Shown here: one piece after another, positions 1 to 10,748 of the stretch
Layout: each line of letters starts with the position of its first letter
Numbering within the stretch: the first letter of the stretch is position 1
NCBI GenBank assembly: GCA_030737835.1
Contig: CM060853.1
Location: 3,077,152-3,141,151, forward strand
DNA: 64,000 nt
Direction: 5' to 3'
Source of the DNA: Acorus gramineus
Taxonomy: Eukaryota > Streptophyta > Magnoliopsida > Acorales > Acoraceae
Notes under the pieces: model-generated
Seen by the model: the letters and a program-made list of their open reading frames with translations, nothing else
What the model was told of the DNA's origin: nothing
Databases searched by the model: none
Made by a program: the position numbers and the translations under genes

Positions 1-628
1 AAGAATGACACCAGAAATGATAAAAACCCATCAAACGCCAAACTCGTTGAGTCCACCTAGAAAAAATAATTCAATTTCATGAAAAGCTCAACAAAATAAA
101 AACATTAAAAAAATTACCTCTTTCAACTCCTATTTTTTTTCTCTCAAAAGAATCCAATTTAGTTCACTTTCTCCCAAAAGAAATCAGAAAAGGTCATGAA
201 AACTTCAAAACACATTAAAAAAAAAAAAACCACAGAGACGGCAAAACCAATAAATAGAAAGGTGAGACCTTCAACTCAAAAAACGAAACCCAAAAACCCC
301 AAACACAAAGCCCACTCATAAAATCCTCCAAACGAAGCAAAAACACCACATGAAACCCCAAAACATTCAAAAAATGATCACGTTTAATTCGAACCCATCT
401 CCCTTTTTTGCCTCAAAAACAACCAATTCGCTTTCTTTTCCCCCGACAAAATCACAATGGGTCATGAAGACTTCAAAACAAACAAAAAAAACCACAGAAA
501 AGACGATGACTTTAACTCAAAAAAACAAAACCCAAAAGCCCCAAACGCAAAACCCAATTCACCAAAATCCCCCAAACAAAACACAACCTCCACATGAAAA
601 AAGGCCAAGAGAGCTCAAAATGAGAGAC
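1..628 (-). other. Intron 1 of the RING-CH gene, containing a diverged tandem duplication
   Basis: A/C-rich on the plus strand, with no coding potential. Two diverged copies of a unit of about 266 bp lie in tandem (about 75-340 and 341-606). Each has a TCATGAAxACTTCAAAACA block (near 194 and 462) followed by ACCACAGA, then a run of AAACCCAAAA-type words. A third copy seems to start at about 592. The intron runs off the left edge. Confidence 0.5.
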
Positions 629-880
629 CTTTAGGGTTCCACTGCACGCGCAGGGGGCCTCCATGTCCGACTCCTTCCCTTCCTCCTGGCATATCCTGCA
701 CTCTATCGCCTCCCCGACCCCACCTCCTCCTCCACCGCCGCCGTCGACCACCGACGACGACGGAGGGACAGCGGCCGCAGCAGAGACGACTCCGTCAGAA
801 GGAGTGGTCGGGTGGGACGGCGGCTGGAAGCAGGCGGAGACGATGATCCGGTCGACGCAGACCATGAAATCGTCCACCAT
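629..880 (-). CDS. RING-CH (RINGv/MARCH-type) E3 ubiquitin ligase, first exon only
   Basis: Partial gene that continues beyond the left edge. The exon opens with MVDDFMVCVDRIIV, has a Ser/Pro/Gly-rich linker with a glycine run, and then reads IECRICQEEGKESDMEAPC, ACSGTLK. C-x2-C followed by a CxC pair and GTLK is the first half of a C4HC3 RING-CH finger; the His and last Cys ligands should lie in the next exon, outside the window. The exon closes at AAG before a GT at 628-627, a usual intron site in this family. Known for the family: these proteins pass ubiquitin from an E2 to substrates, and many plant members are membrane-anchored. No transmembrane part is visible here. The frame stays open past 629 only as low-complexity intron translation. 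Confidence 0.8.
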
Positions 881-2465
881 TTCTTTTTTTTTAAAAAAAA
901 TTTATTTTTGGTTTTCGAAGAATGAATAGATTGTTTTGGAAAGCGAGATGTTTTGAGGAGGGGTTGCTGGGGGAGTGGAAATTATTATAATGCCCTCCTG
1001 TTATTTTTGTTTGATGAAAATACCCTTGCTGAGTGTTGTGAATTACACGAGGGTATTTGTTTGAGATTGATGTTGAAAATGATTTTTTTACATGTAATGT
1101 GTGAATTAGATAATAATTTTATTAAAAAATAATGAATGTGTGTTCAAATAATTGAGATAGTTAAAACACTCAATTTTTATGCCACTTTAGAAAAATGTGA
1201 TTTGGGTTAGTTTGAAAAAGATGCATTATTAAAATAATCAATTTTAATGAAGCAAATGTTTTATAACTGTTAACATCGGTCACTCCGGTTAATATTAAAT
1301 TGCATAGCTTATGAAACAAACTACACAAATCAATTAATGATACATGTGTCAATCTCCTATTGGATGCTAATGATATTGATCAAATCTAGGGTTAATTGGA
1401 TCTAACAATTAACAGTGCAGGTTGATTAATAGACTGTGCGGTTCGATATTGACCAGACTGATCGAAATCATGTCTCACTGAATCCGAACTCGTGTTTTAT
1501 ATTGTAAAAATTGCTTAGTGTATATTTTGTATGTACATTTTTTTTTATAATTAAGTGAAATATAGTCTTTAATATATTTTTTAAACACTCTTTAATGTTG
1601 TACATGGTCATTTTTGAATTTAGGCAGGTTAGAAGAGATTCTAGATAAATCTTTGAAAAATGTCATCCATGACCATATAACTTGATAAAGTAAACGGTGA
1701 CGGGGATCCACATAGAATGACAGAATCATTACCAACCCAATCTGACACATAACGAAATACCCAAAATACCCCAACCACCAACAAAAACAACACTACCATT
1801 GTTGGGGTATTTTAGTAAACACAAAGACCTTCCATTCCAAAGTTGACTGAGGGATATTTTAATAAAGAATTTTTAAACTGAAGGTCAAAAATGGAAGTGG
1901 GGCAGTTGGGGCACAAAAAGTTGACAAGTTGGGTGGGCTATTGTTATCCATGTTTGGATAATAATCCATAAATAGTTTTTTTTGGGTGAGCCGGATGGGG
2001 CCATTTTGGGAATAAAAAATACGTTAGGAATGACAAATTTCACGATCATGACAACGGCTTCGTCCGTCCAAATCATACGTCATTCCGTACATCTTCCACG
2101 TGTCGAGTTTACTATTTGCCACGTCAGAAAATACCAAAGGCTTTTTATTTTTAAAACCCGTGCGCAAACACATACAATGTGTTTAGCCAGTTCAGCCAAA
2201 TTAAATCTGTAATTTATAACTGAATTATATATTTGTAAAATAACGGTATCCGTTTCTGATACATATTCAGAAAATAAACACAGTGTCTGTTTGAATATGA
2301 ATTTAGATAGATTCTGCTGTTTGAAAAGTTAAAAATTCTGAAGCTTAAATCCAAACACATTTTCAGTGTTTAGCTTTTCAAATCACAATTTTTTTTTTAA
2401 ATAAAAAAATCTTGCGGTTAAAAATTTAATAAAATATAGTTTTTCAAAATGCTGATCGAAAACAG

Positions 2466-2498
<33 letters not shown>

Positions 2499-3100
2499 GA
2501 GGCTAACCTTATATTCAAACTGGAAAAGTCATTTTCGCATGTTTATTTTTGGTCCACAAATTTTGTTTTTTGAATTTTGTATAATAAACATGAGGTATAA
2601 CACAGCGTCAAGATTCGAACATTTGAAGACGGATTTGAGAATTAGTTTGAAATGGTTTTGATTTTTTGTGGTGATGAGAGGGAGATTATTTGGGGGTTTT
2701 GATTTTTGGGTTGTGGTTTCCAGATGAGAAATGTTTTTGAAAAGAGAGAATGTGATGTAGAGGGGGTTGGGTTTGGGAGAGCAGTTCGTCTTGTGAAACT
2801 GTTCTGTTTGTTTTTGATTTTTTTTAAAAAACAACCAATCAATCACCGTTTGATCGGAGGAACACAAAATGGACGCTCGAATTTTTTTCCAGCATGATGG
2901 ACCCCAAAATCACACGACTGCATGTAATCAGTTCCCGTGTGCGTATTCACTCATTTATAAAATTAAATAAGAATTTTAACGGTGTACGTGCATGGTAAAT
3001 CAACACCGTTGGTATGGGCCCGCGGGCCTGAAAGTATGCAGAGTCATTTTTGCATGGTCAGGCCCGATATCTGTTCCAGTCGGCCCGTCAGCCCAATTAC
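881..3100. other. Spacer upstream of the RING-CH gene
   Basis: No gene recognised. AT-rich, with a (TA)n microsatellite at about 2466-2496. ACGT-core motifs cluster at about 2070-2130 (TACGTCA, CCACGTGTCG and GCCACGTCAG), which resemble bZIP/ABRE binding sites. A GGCCCG/GGGCCC-rich stretch lies at 3015-3095. A weak fold-back fragment with TGTTTGAATATG and CCAAACACATTTTCAG ends lies at about 2285-2380. The promoter of the RING-CH gene should be in the part next to 881. Confidence 0.4.
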
Positions 3101-3284
3101 GTGCGCCTCTATTTGCACCCCACTTTTTCCCTTGGACACCAATATCTTTACACAGCCAACATTATATTATGATGTTCCTTCCACACCCCTAATATTTAAA
3201 GTGTTCTTTTGGTTTTCACTGCACACTTTTTTCAATGAATACCTGTGAAACCACTATATATAAAAAAAAAAAACCCTAAAACAC

Positions 3285-3857
3285 CTAGGGGTGCAAATCA
3301 AGCGGGTTGGGTTCGGGTTGGGCGGGTTGGGTCGGGTTGGAGCTCAACCCAAACCCAACCCAAGATTGAAGAAATCCAACCTAAACCAACCCGTCGGGTT
3401 TTGTTCGTGTTTGGGTTCGGGTTGAGTTTGATTCGGATTGGGTTGAATTCAGGTTGGGCTCGGGTTTAACTTGAAAAATGTATTATTTTAAACAATTAAA
3501 ACTTTGCAAGACTCAATTCTCTTTATAACAAAATAAAAAAGAAAAAAATAAAGAACATTTTTATTTAGAAAATAAAGATATAAAAACTATAGAAGTGAAA
3601 GATTCTAGATAAAAATAAATTCTACAATTCAAATTTTATCATATACATTAAAAAAATTATAATTTTATTTAAAATATTTTATTTAGATATGAAAACTTTG
3701 AGTTCAAGTTACCTGACCCCTCAACCCAAACCTAACCCAATTTAGGTTTGGGTTGCCTGGGTTCGGACTCGAATTGAACCCAAATGTAAAATCTCAATTC
3801 AAACTCGTCCAAATTTTGGGTCGGGTCGGGTTTAACCCGTCCAAGTTGCACTCCTAG
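3285..3857. repeat. GGGTTGGG-type dispersed element, copy 1
   Basis: Bounded by CTAGGGGTGCAA on the left and TTGCACTCCTAG on the right, an almost perfect 12 bp inverted terminal repeat. Next to the ends are GGGTTGGGTTCGGGTTGGG words and their complement; the centre is AT-rich and begins near ATTTTAAACAATTAAAAC. The same central block recurs near 50665 and 60835, so this is a family with at least three members in the window. No coding capacity. Confidence 0.65.
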
Positions 3858-3953
3858 AAACACTCCCTCCAAACAGTCCTCCCTCATTCGCTTCATCAAG
3901 TCCCGCCGCCGCCTCCCTCTCCATCTCCCCCTCCGACCAGATCTCCTCCCTCG

Positions 3954-4124
3954 ATGACTTTGGCTCCTCCCAGTGTGTCCTCGGCTTCGTCACCAGATCT
4001 CGAACGCACGAGACGTGTCAGTCAAGCATTTGATGAGGCCATCTCCACCGTCCGTCGCGACGAGCTAGGACTTCAAGTGGACGGTGGAGTTTATGTGGGC
4101 TTGCTAATGTTGGGTGTGTAAAGA
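3954..4124 (+). pseudogene. GC-rich gene-like fragment, short ORF
   Basis: From about 3858 to 4126 the composition changes to C-rich, coding-like DNA. A short frame from an ATG at 3954 reads MTLAPPSVSSASSPDLERTR and continues through an acidic/basic stretch to VGLLMLGV and a stop (about 56 aa). I do not recognise it. It lies between two repeats and inside the composite element, so a captured exon piece is more likely than a working gene. Confidence 0.3.
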
Positions 4125-4126
4125 AC

Positions 4127-5205
4127 CTTATTATAAATCAGGGCGCGTCTATCCCCACCAAGAGATTCCCTTAACCCACCCTTAACAAAAAAAAAAAAAT
4201 TAATTAAAATGGTGTTTGAATGTTCCCACCAATCCAGGTCGACCGAACTTAGTCGTCATTTTAGGTTTTGGACGATCAAACTTGATCGAATAGGGTCTAG
4301 AATTATCTTACCTTTTCTAGCCCTGTTCGACCTAGAAAATGGGATTTGAACCTCTCTGGTCGACCAAACGTTGTCTCCATTGTAGGTTTTGGTCGATCAA
4401 ACTTGGTCGATCAGGGTCCAAAACTCTTTGACCCTTCCTAACCCTCGTTCGCCCCAAAAGTGTAATTTACACCTCCTAAGTTGACCAAACGTAGTCGCCC
4501 TTATAAGTTTTAAGCGACCAAACATGGTTAAATAGGGTTCAGAACTTTTTGCTGTTCATGTTGTTTTGAGGGAGACGACGGAGGGGGGGGGGGGAGGTTT
4601 GGAATATCAATATCAATTTAATATTATATGTTTTTTGACATAGCTATATCTACCTATTCTTTGTAAACAAATAAATTTTTGGGTTTATCAATCATATTCT
4701 ACGTTTATTCTTTTATCCAAAAACAACTAGGGGACTATGAAAAAAATGTAAATATATGTGATTTCAATTAATTCAATTTTTATAGAAAAATAACTTATTA
4801 GACAAATATATATCATTTAAACTTTGTTTGAATTCACGATTAAGTGGATTTTTTGTTAGAAAACAAAAGAAACATACCAGCTGATCTAAACATATTTTAT
4901 ATATGGCTTTTGAAAATTTATCCTTAACTTATGTAAAAAAACTATTCCTATATTCTACATTTAAAAATAATGATTGATTCTTCTTACATTATAACTCAGA
5001 TTTGGAATGGGATGAAAGATTCAAGAAAGATACACATCATGAGATTAAGTTTTCAAGATAAAGTTTATGAATTTTTTTATAAACCATGTTCGATCAAGTT
5101 GATCTGGATAGGTGAGAACAGCCACACAGTATTTTTTTTTTTTTTTTATCATGGTGGGTTAAGGGAATTCTTGTCAATAGACGCGCCTATAAATGGATCT
5201 TCAAT
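4127..5205. mobile_element. Non-autonomous long-TIR (Mutator-like) element
   Basis: The left end has GGCGCGTCTAT followed by AGATTCCCTTAACCCACC. The right end, read in reverse, has GGCGCGTCTAT followed by AGAATTCCCTTAACCCACC. The TIRs are about 50 bp and are followed inwards by A-runs or T-runs. The flanks TATAAATCA and TATAAATGG resemble a 9 bp target duplication with two mismatches, as expected for a MULE. There is no transposase. The interior holds three tandem 121 bp units and a G-run. Confidence 0.55.
4237..4599. repeat. Three tandem 121 bp units
   Basis: Units start near 4237, 4358 and 4479. Each begins with a version of GGTCGACCAAACGTAGTCG and continues with TAGGTTTTGG, CGATCAAACTTGGTCGA and AGGGTCCAGAACT. 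The third unit is the most diverged. A G-run at about 4581-4595 follows. All lie inside the long-TIR element. Confidence 0.7.
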
Positions 5206-5290
5206 TCAATGACCCATTAATTTAGGGTGTGCAAAGGAAAAAGAAGGGTGCAAATAGAGGCACTCTCTGTCATTCGGCAAAGCATAATAG

Positions 5291-5345
5291 CATATAAACC
5301 CTACCCGCTTTGATTTTACCTTCCTCCGGTGACGGCTCTTCCTCT
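5291..5345 (+). promoter_or_regulatory. eIF2A core promoter region with telo-box
   Basis: CATATAAACCCTACCC at about 5291-5306 joins a weak TATA-like word to AAACCCTA, the plant telo-box often found near the start of translation-machinery genes. A pyrimidine-rich stretch (CTTCCTCC, CTCTTCCTCTCATCTC) follows as the likely 5' leader. The start site itself cannot be read from sequence. Confidence 0.45.
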
Positions 5346-5922
5346 CATCTCAATCTCAGGCAAGATTCAATTTTTATGTTCATGGAAGTAATATTGAATT
5401 CATAGAAACAATGGAAACCTAAAAAAAAAAAAAGATTCATGTTTGTAAATTCATAGAAATAATACAAAATTATGATTGGTCTCCAATATGTTATACGGTT
5501 TCAAAGATTGGGCTTTTGTATATTGAGTTCATGAAAGAATCCCAATTGGGTTGTTGGGTCATTCAGATTTTTCAATGTTAGGTGATGATACATGTCAAAA
5601 AGTGGTTCCTTTGTACAGATTATTAGGCAGTTGTGTGTGAATGGAGAGATGGGTAGTTGTATTTAGTTCTTTATTCATCCTACAAAATTGGTGTCTACTG
5701 TATTTGGGTTAGTGGGTCATGTAAATTTTCAAATTTTAGTTGAATATTAGAACTGGGCAGACATTAAAAATGGTTCCTTTGTACTTCTTGATTTGTGATT
5801 GTGTGTGAATGGAGGACTGGGTGGTTGTATTTAGTTGTATATTCTTTATATAATACTGTTTTTTGTTCAATTTACAGGAGTTTGGGTAGCCAATTAAGCT
5901 GATATAGGTGACACTTAAAAAC

Positions 5923-7582
5923 ATGGGCAGTTCAGCAGCTTTGGAAATTTTGGGTAAATTTTTATACATTTCACAATCATCGGTAGTGGCTATATTTGTT
6001 TTCTTCACTCACTTGTGTGACCTCTTTCCAGCTAGAGAACCCCAAGGGTTTTCTCTGTGGAACGGGCCTCCATTTGACAATGGACAACCGAAAGTCAAGC
6101 TTGAGAGAGTCCCTTGTACGACTGTGAAATTCAGTGAAAATGGGGCTAGACTGATGGTCACTAAGAATGGCACATCAGTGAGTGTTTATGATTGCAAGAG
6201 CTACACTGAGATCAGGTCTTTTGAGATACCTTCCCTTCTGTCCGCTGCATTGTCTCCGTGTGGAACTTATCTCCAAACATTCCAGAAATCGACAACTCCA
6301 CAAGAGAAAAATGTTGTTTTGTGGAACACGGAGACCGGTGCTTCCGTGTATCAGCAATTTCAGAAGAACATGCTGAAGACCACATGGTTTGTTTTGTCTT
6401 TCATCTTACAAATGTTTCTTCCCACTTGTTAAGCTTCAAGCTTTAAAATTCTTTTGGTTAACAATTGCTTAGGCCGTCGATTCACTTTAGCTCAGATGAG
6501 TCTGTTGCCTGCCGGATGGCAACAAATGAGATACAATTTTTCGATGCCGGGGATTTCTCAAAGGGTATTGTTCATAGGCTGAGAATTCCTGGCGTGGTGG
6601 CAATGGAGTTGTCTAAGTCTCCTGGATCTCATGTTGCCGCATTTGTTGCAGAATCTAAGGTTTGAACGTGGCCTTAACCTCTTGTTTTATTCAGATATAT
6701 AAAATAGTTATACCTGAAATAGAGAAGATTCAGATGATTTTTTCTTCGGGTGCTATTCATTTGCTTGGTTAGGATAGATTTTTGTCTTTTGTGTTTGTCT
6801 TATTAGAATATAGTTATATTTGTGGATGGACAGGTAGGATTACACTATACCAATCTCCCCATGTAATAGTTAACAAGGTTTATTCTAATTTATCAAGGCA
6901 TAACTATTACAATTCATCCATGTTAAGCAAACCTTTTTTTTATATGAATTAAACATATTCTTCCCTTGTCCACCTTATTCTTGAAACGAACAGGGGCTAA
7001 TAGAATAATATGAGGCAGAATTCTAAGTGAAACCTCTTACAAATGGATCATCCTGTTGCCCATGTTTAGGGAATTCCAGCAAGTGTCCAGATTTTCTCTT
7101 GCAATAAAGATGCACAGGCTCAACCAGTTGCCAGGAGGAGTTTCTTCAGGTGCTCAACAGTTCAACTTCACTGGAATTGTGGCTCCTCGGGACTCTTAGT
7201 TGTGGCCCACTCCGATGTGGATAAAACAAACCAGAGTTACTATGGTGAATCTAAGTTGAATTATTTGACAACTGATGGGAGTCATGAAGGACTTGTTCCT
7301 TTAAGTAAAGAAGGGCCGGTTCATGATGTTCAGTGGTCCTCTTCTGGTTCTGAATTTGCCGCTGTCTATGGATGTATCCTTTCTCTCCTGCTTTGGCTAT
7401 ACAGGGCTTATGTACTTGATACTGTAGTAGTTCTTCAGATATGTTTCCTTGACTCTTCCAAGTCATGCCTGCAAGAGCTACGGTATTTGACAAGAAGTGC
7501 AACCCCCTACTTGACCTTGGAACAGGTCCTTACAACACAATCAGATGGAACCCGAAGGGGAAGTGTATCCTTTGCAACAAAT

Positions 7583-7621
<39 letters not shown>

Positions 7622-9459
7622 CATACACATATATATGCATAGATGTGTGTGTATATTTATGTATGCATACATAAATGCATATGCATAGATGTGTGTGTGT
7701 GCATGTATATGTATATCTGCATCTGTGTGTGTATATTTGTGGCCTTAACTCTTGAGTCAGTTCTATGTTTGGCAGGGTTTGGTAATCTACCAGGTGATAT
7801 GGTATGTGACACTGAATTTGAGCATTCATTTAAGTGTTTCATTAAGTGATTGTTCCATTATTTTCATGTCGTTCTGGTGCGCACCATGCAGAAGATGTTG
7901 AGGTTTTCAACGTTTCCATAACTTTTTCTCTGCATCATTCTTTCTTTTGATGTTTATTGGTCATTTATTTATCAAAGCCTGAAGAAAGATGTGCCTATGG
8001 ATGCATCAGCTATGTAACTTGTGCAGTTTGTATGCATGTATGTAATACATTTATATGTATGTGTGTGTATGCATGCCATTCTCTTGCAGTATCTTGTTGA
8101 AAATTACATGCTGATATCAATATTCTAGGAGTATTATTCCTCTGCACTATTCTGTATCGTAAAGTTAATGTCATATATCTATACCTTTTTATAGGCCTTT
8201 TGGGACTGTTCAGAAAAGAAGTTGCTTGGAGCAACAAAGGCAGAATGGTCAGTGACGAGTGAATGGTCCCCAGATGGACGCTATTTCATGACCGCGACAA
8301 CTGCACCAAGATTGCAGATAGATAATGGGTATATTTTATATTTACTATATCCGCCCCATTATCACGTTTTTTCTTTTGTTTTAAGTCAATTCTCCCATTG
8401 TAGCTGACAAATCTGTGTTCCCCTTGTTAAGGATAAAAATCTTCCATCACAATGGATCATTATTTTTTAAGAAAATGTTCGACAAGCTCTATCAGGTATA
8501 GTTCACAGAACATATTTTCCTGAGTGTTATTGAATTTTTAGTTATTCATTATGATTACCAATTTCATTTACGTAGGCGGAATGGAGACCAGAAGCTGCCG
8601 AAAAATTCGGTGATATAACTGAGTTAATCAAGTCTGTTGATTCACTGAAGATTGAAGAAACCAAACAAGGTCATCCAACTTCCATTGATATAACATTTGT
8701 GTCAATTTTTTTTTATATATTTTTACTTCAAAAATTAAGGTTCTAGTTTTTTTTCTTATGTGGCTCATGATGTTGTTGGGATATATTTCAGTTAAGGATA
8801 AAAAATCATCCCAAACCTCAGCCAAGCCTGCCACCACGACCATCCAGAAACCCGCTGCCTACCGTCCTCCTCATGCCAAGCATGCTGCTGCAGTTCAGGA
8901 TGAGGTATGCGGTATGCCGCAGCCACTACTCGGGCTCTATTTAGAACCATTTGGATTCTGCAAAATCAGTTTTTTTCCTGAACGAGTATCTTTGAATTTC
9001 ATTTTTTGGTTTCAGATATTTGGTTTTTGTGTGTTAAAGGTCGAGTTGGTTGGAAAATAGCTTTTATGAAAATCTGTTTTTGAAAATTGGTTCCAAACGG
9101 GCCCCAGTCATTCACGCATTACCGTTATTGAAAATTCAATGGCCTCGTCTAATTATAAAATGAAAGACCAATGTTCTTTGCGCTTTGACTAAAAGTTTGT
9201 TCCTCTAATTCTTGCTACACACATGGTTCTGATGGTTTACACATTTGTGTTCGACAGCTTTTCGGTCGAGCAGGGCCCTCAGAGTGAGTTCTTATTATAT
9301 GCTTGCATCCACCTATTTAAATCTATGCATTTTGTGATGTTTTAATGTTTTGATTATATGAGTACTTTCTCCTGCTACAGGGAGATGAGCAAGAATGCTT
9401 TAAGGAACAAAAAACGTCGGGAGAAACAGAAGGAGAAGAAGGCTGCCGAATCAGCTTAA
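5923..9459 (+). CDS. EIF2A: Eukaryotic translation initiation factor 2A (eIF2A)
   Basis: Coding exons: 5923-5953, 6032-6386, 6473-6659, 7070-7373, 7463-7564, 7761-7801, 8195-8328, 8432-8495, 8576-8669, 8792-8904, 9258-9283, 9381-9459. They total 1530 bp (509 aa), and every junction is GT-AG and in phase. The protein starts MGSSAALEILAREPQGFSLW, then has the WD-type beta-propeller blocks of eIF2A (KFSENGARLMV, SPCGTYLQTF, WSSSGSEFAAVYGFMPA, NTIRWNPKGKFLCLAGFGN, SEWSPDGRYFMTATTAPRL, GDITELIKSVDSL). It ends in a highly basic tail, NALRNKKRREKQKEKK. Known for the family: eIF2A binds the 40S subunit and can bring initiator tRNA independently of eIF2; it acts in the cytosol. The length is close to that of other eukaryotic eIF2A proteins. 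The 5' leader is probably interrupted by an intron ending at the AG at 5876-5877. It converges on mL43. Confidence 0.93.
7589..7740. repeat. CT and TG/TA microsatellites in eIF2A intron
   Basis: A (CT)n run at about 7589-7616 is followed by TGTGTG, TATATG and ATGCATA words up to about 7740. It lies between the exons ending at 7564 and starting at 7761, and probably varies between individuals. Confidence 0.75.
8929..9104. mobile_element. Small MITE in eIF2A intron (GGGCCCGTTTGGAACCA family)
   Basis: About 175 bp. The left end GGGCTCTATTTAGAACCA matches the reverse of the right end, GGGCCCGTTTGGAACCA. Inside are CAAAATCAG and GAAAATTGG words. Size and ends resemble the element at 52570-52748, so they are probably one hAT-like family. 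It sits wholly inside the intron and leaves the splice sites intact. Confidence 0.55.
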
Positions 9460-9659
9460 TCCGCAACATAAATTTTGGCAGAATCTCAACATATCCGTAT
9501 CGATTAGAGTCGAGATATGTAGCACACTTATATTTATGTCTCTTTTCCCCCCCTTTTTTGTTGGATAGACTGGAATAACGAGCATTGCTGGCAATTTGTT
9601 ACACTTCATTGTTAAAGAAGATGCACTTTTGTGAAGAGAATGATATTCATGTAAGAATT

Positions 9660-10748
9660 TTATGTGTTGAGGTTGGTTGGGGAAACAAATGATCTGTCCA
9701 ACTCTGGGCTTGTGTTGTTTACAGATTTATGAGGTATATCAGCTGATTTTTTTGCAGCATAAAATTTAAATAAAATATTGATGTAGTAGAGTTGCAAACA
9801 CGACAAGGGTGTCATTCTTATTCTCCTGTTGAAAGCTTGGAATATTTAGAAAAATTGTGTTTAGAATTCTCTATTCTTGGGTTTATTTGTTGATTTTTCT
9901 AACAAAATTTCTCATTTCACGGAACCTTCCAGAACTAAGAAAGATGAATGCTCCTTTTGGACTGTAATAACCGACCCTTATCATGTTTGTATTATGTTAT
10001 GTAATTGGCTTGGAGAAGCCTCTTTGCACATTGAAACAGCTCTTTCACCCAGTGCTGTTTTTATATGTTGGTTGATGTTGAATATGGAAAACGACATGTC
10101 TGGTCTCATGTGTAGTCTACAATATTTTCATTTTTAAAAAAATTATACACTCTTTCATTGAAGTATATACATTTATATGAAATAAAATATATGCTGAAAT
10201 ATAATAATATGTTTTTTCCCCTTGAAATTTTTTTTTATTTTTATTTTATACAATAAAACATCATAGTAATGATAACACAATATATATCAATGTTTCAAAT
10301 AATATATGACACGCATGTGCGATTGGAGTCCAAAACACATGCAGTCGCACATGCTGTATATGCGGTCAGCCGGTCACATTAAATCCGTTTGAACAGTCAT
10401 TATTTTATTTTTTACACTAGTTGTTCGAATGTCATTCAAACGGAATTTGTTTCTAAAGTGTTCATTTTTTAAATGTTTGAACCACCATTTTGGATCATTT
10501 AACAGGATTTCAGTACCCACAGACAGATTTGTATCCAAGACATTATTCAAATATAAAAGGCTAATGAACAGAGAAACTGCAAGTATATAAAAAAAAAACC
10601 AACAGCAAGCCAGTTGGCAAAGTAATTCTCTCCTTTCAGAAGGTTGGTTCATTCAGAGGGGAAAAAAAAACCTGAATAACAAAAACCTGGGAAAGTCATT
10701 TCAAGTTCAACCTATCAAATGCAGATACAACGAACATCGGCACTCCTT
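9660..10748. other. Spacer between converging eIF2A and mL43 genes
   Basis: Holds the two 3' ends and AT-rich DNA. The eIF2A message probably ends before about 9660, where AT-rich 3' trailer sequence gives way. No gene, tRNA or transposon with clear ends was recognised. Confidence 0.4.

Larger units (their letters stand above)
3101..5263. mobile_element. Composite region bracketed by a 40 bp inverted repeat
   Basis: GTGCGCCTCTATTTGCACCC and the bases following it (3101-3140) recur inverted at 5226-5263, where GGGTGCAAATAGAGGCAC is read on the plus strand. The arms agree at most positions. Between them lie a GGGTTGGG-type repeat (3285-3857), a GC-rich gene-like fragment (3858-4126) and a long-TIR element (4127-5200). 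The whole could be a large TIR transposon that collected other sequence, or an inverted duplication. I see no clear target-site duplication at the outer ends. The right arm ends about 30 bp before the eIF2A core promoter. Confidence 0.45.

Noticed and set aside
7202..7642. 146 aa ORF in eIF2A
   Set aside because: It reads through the donor at 7374 into an intron and ends in a CT microsatellite; the spliced model fits the family.
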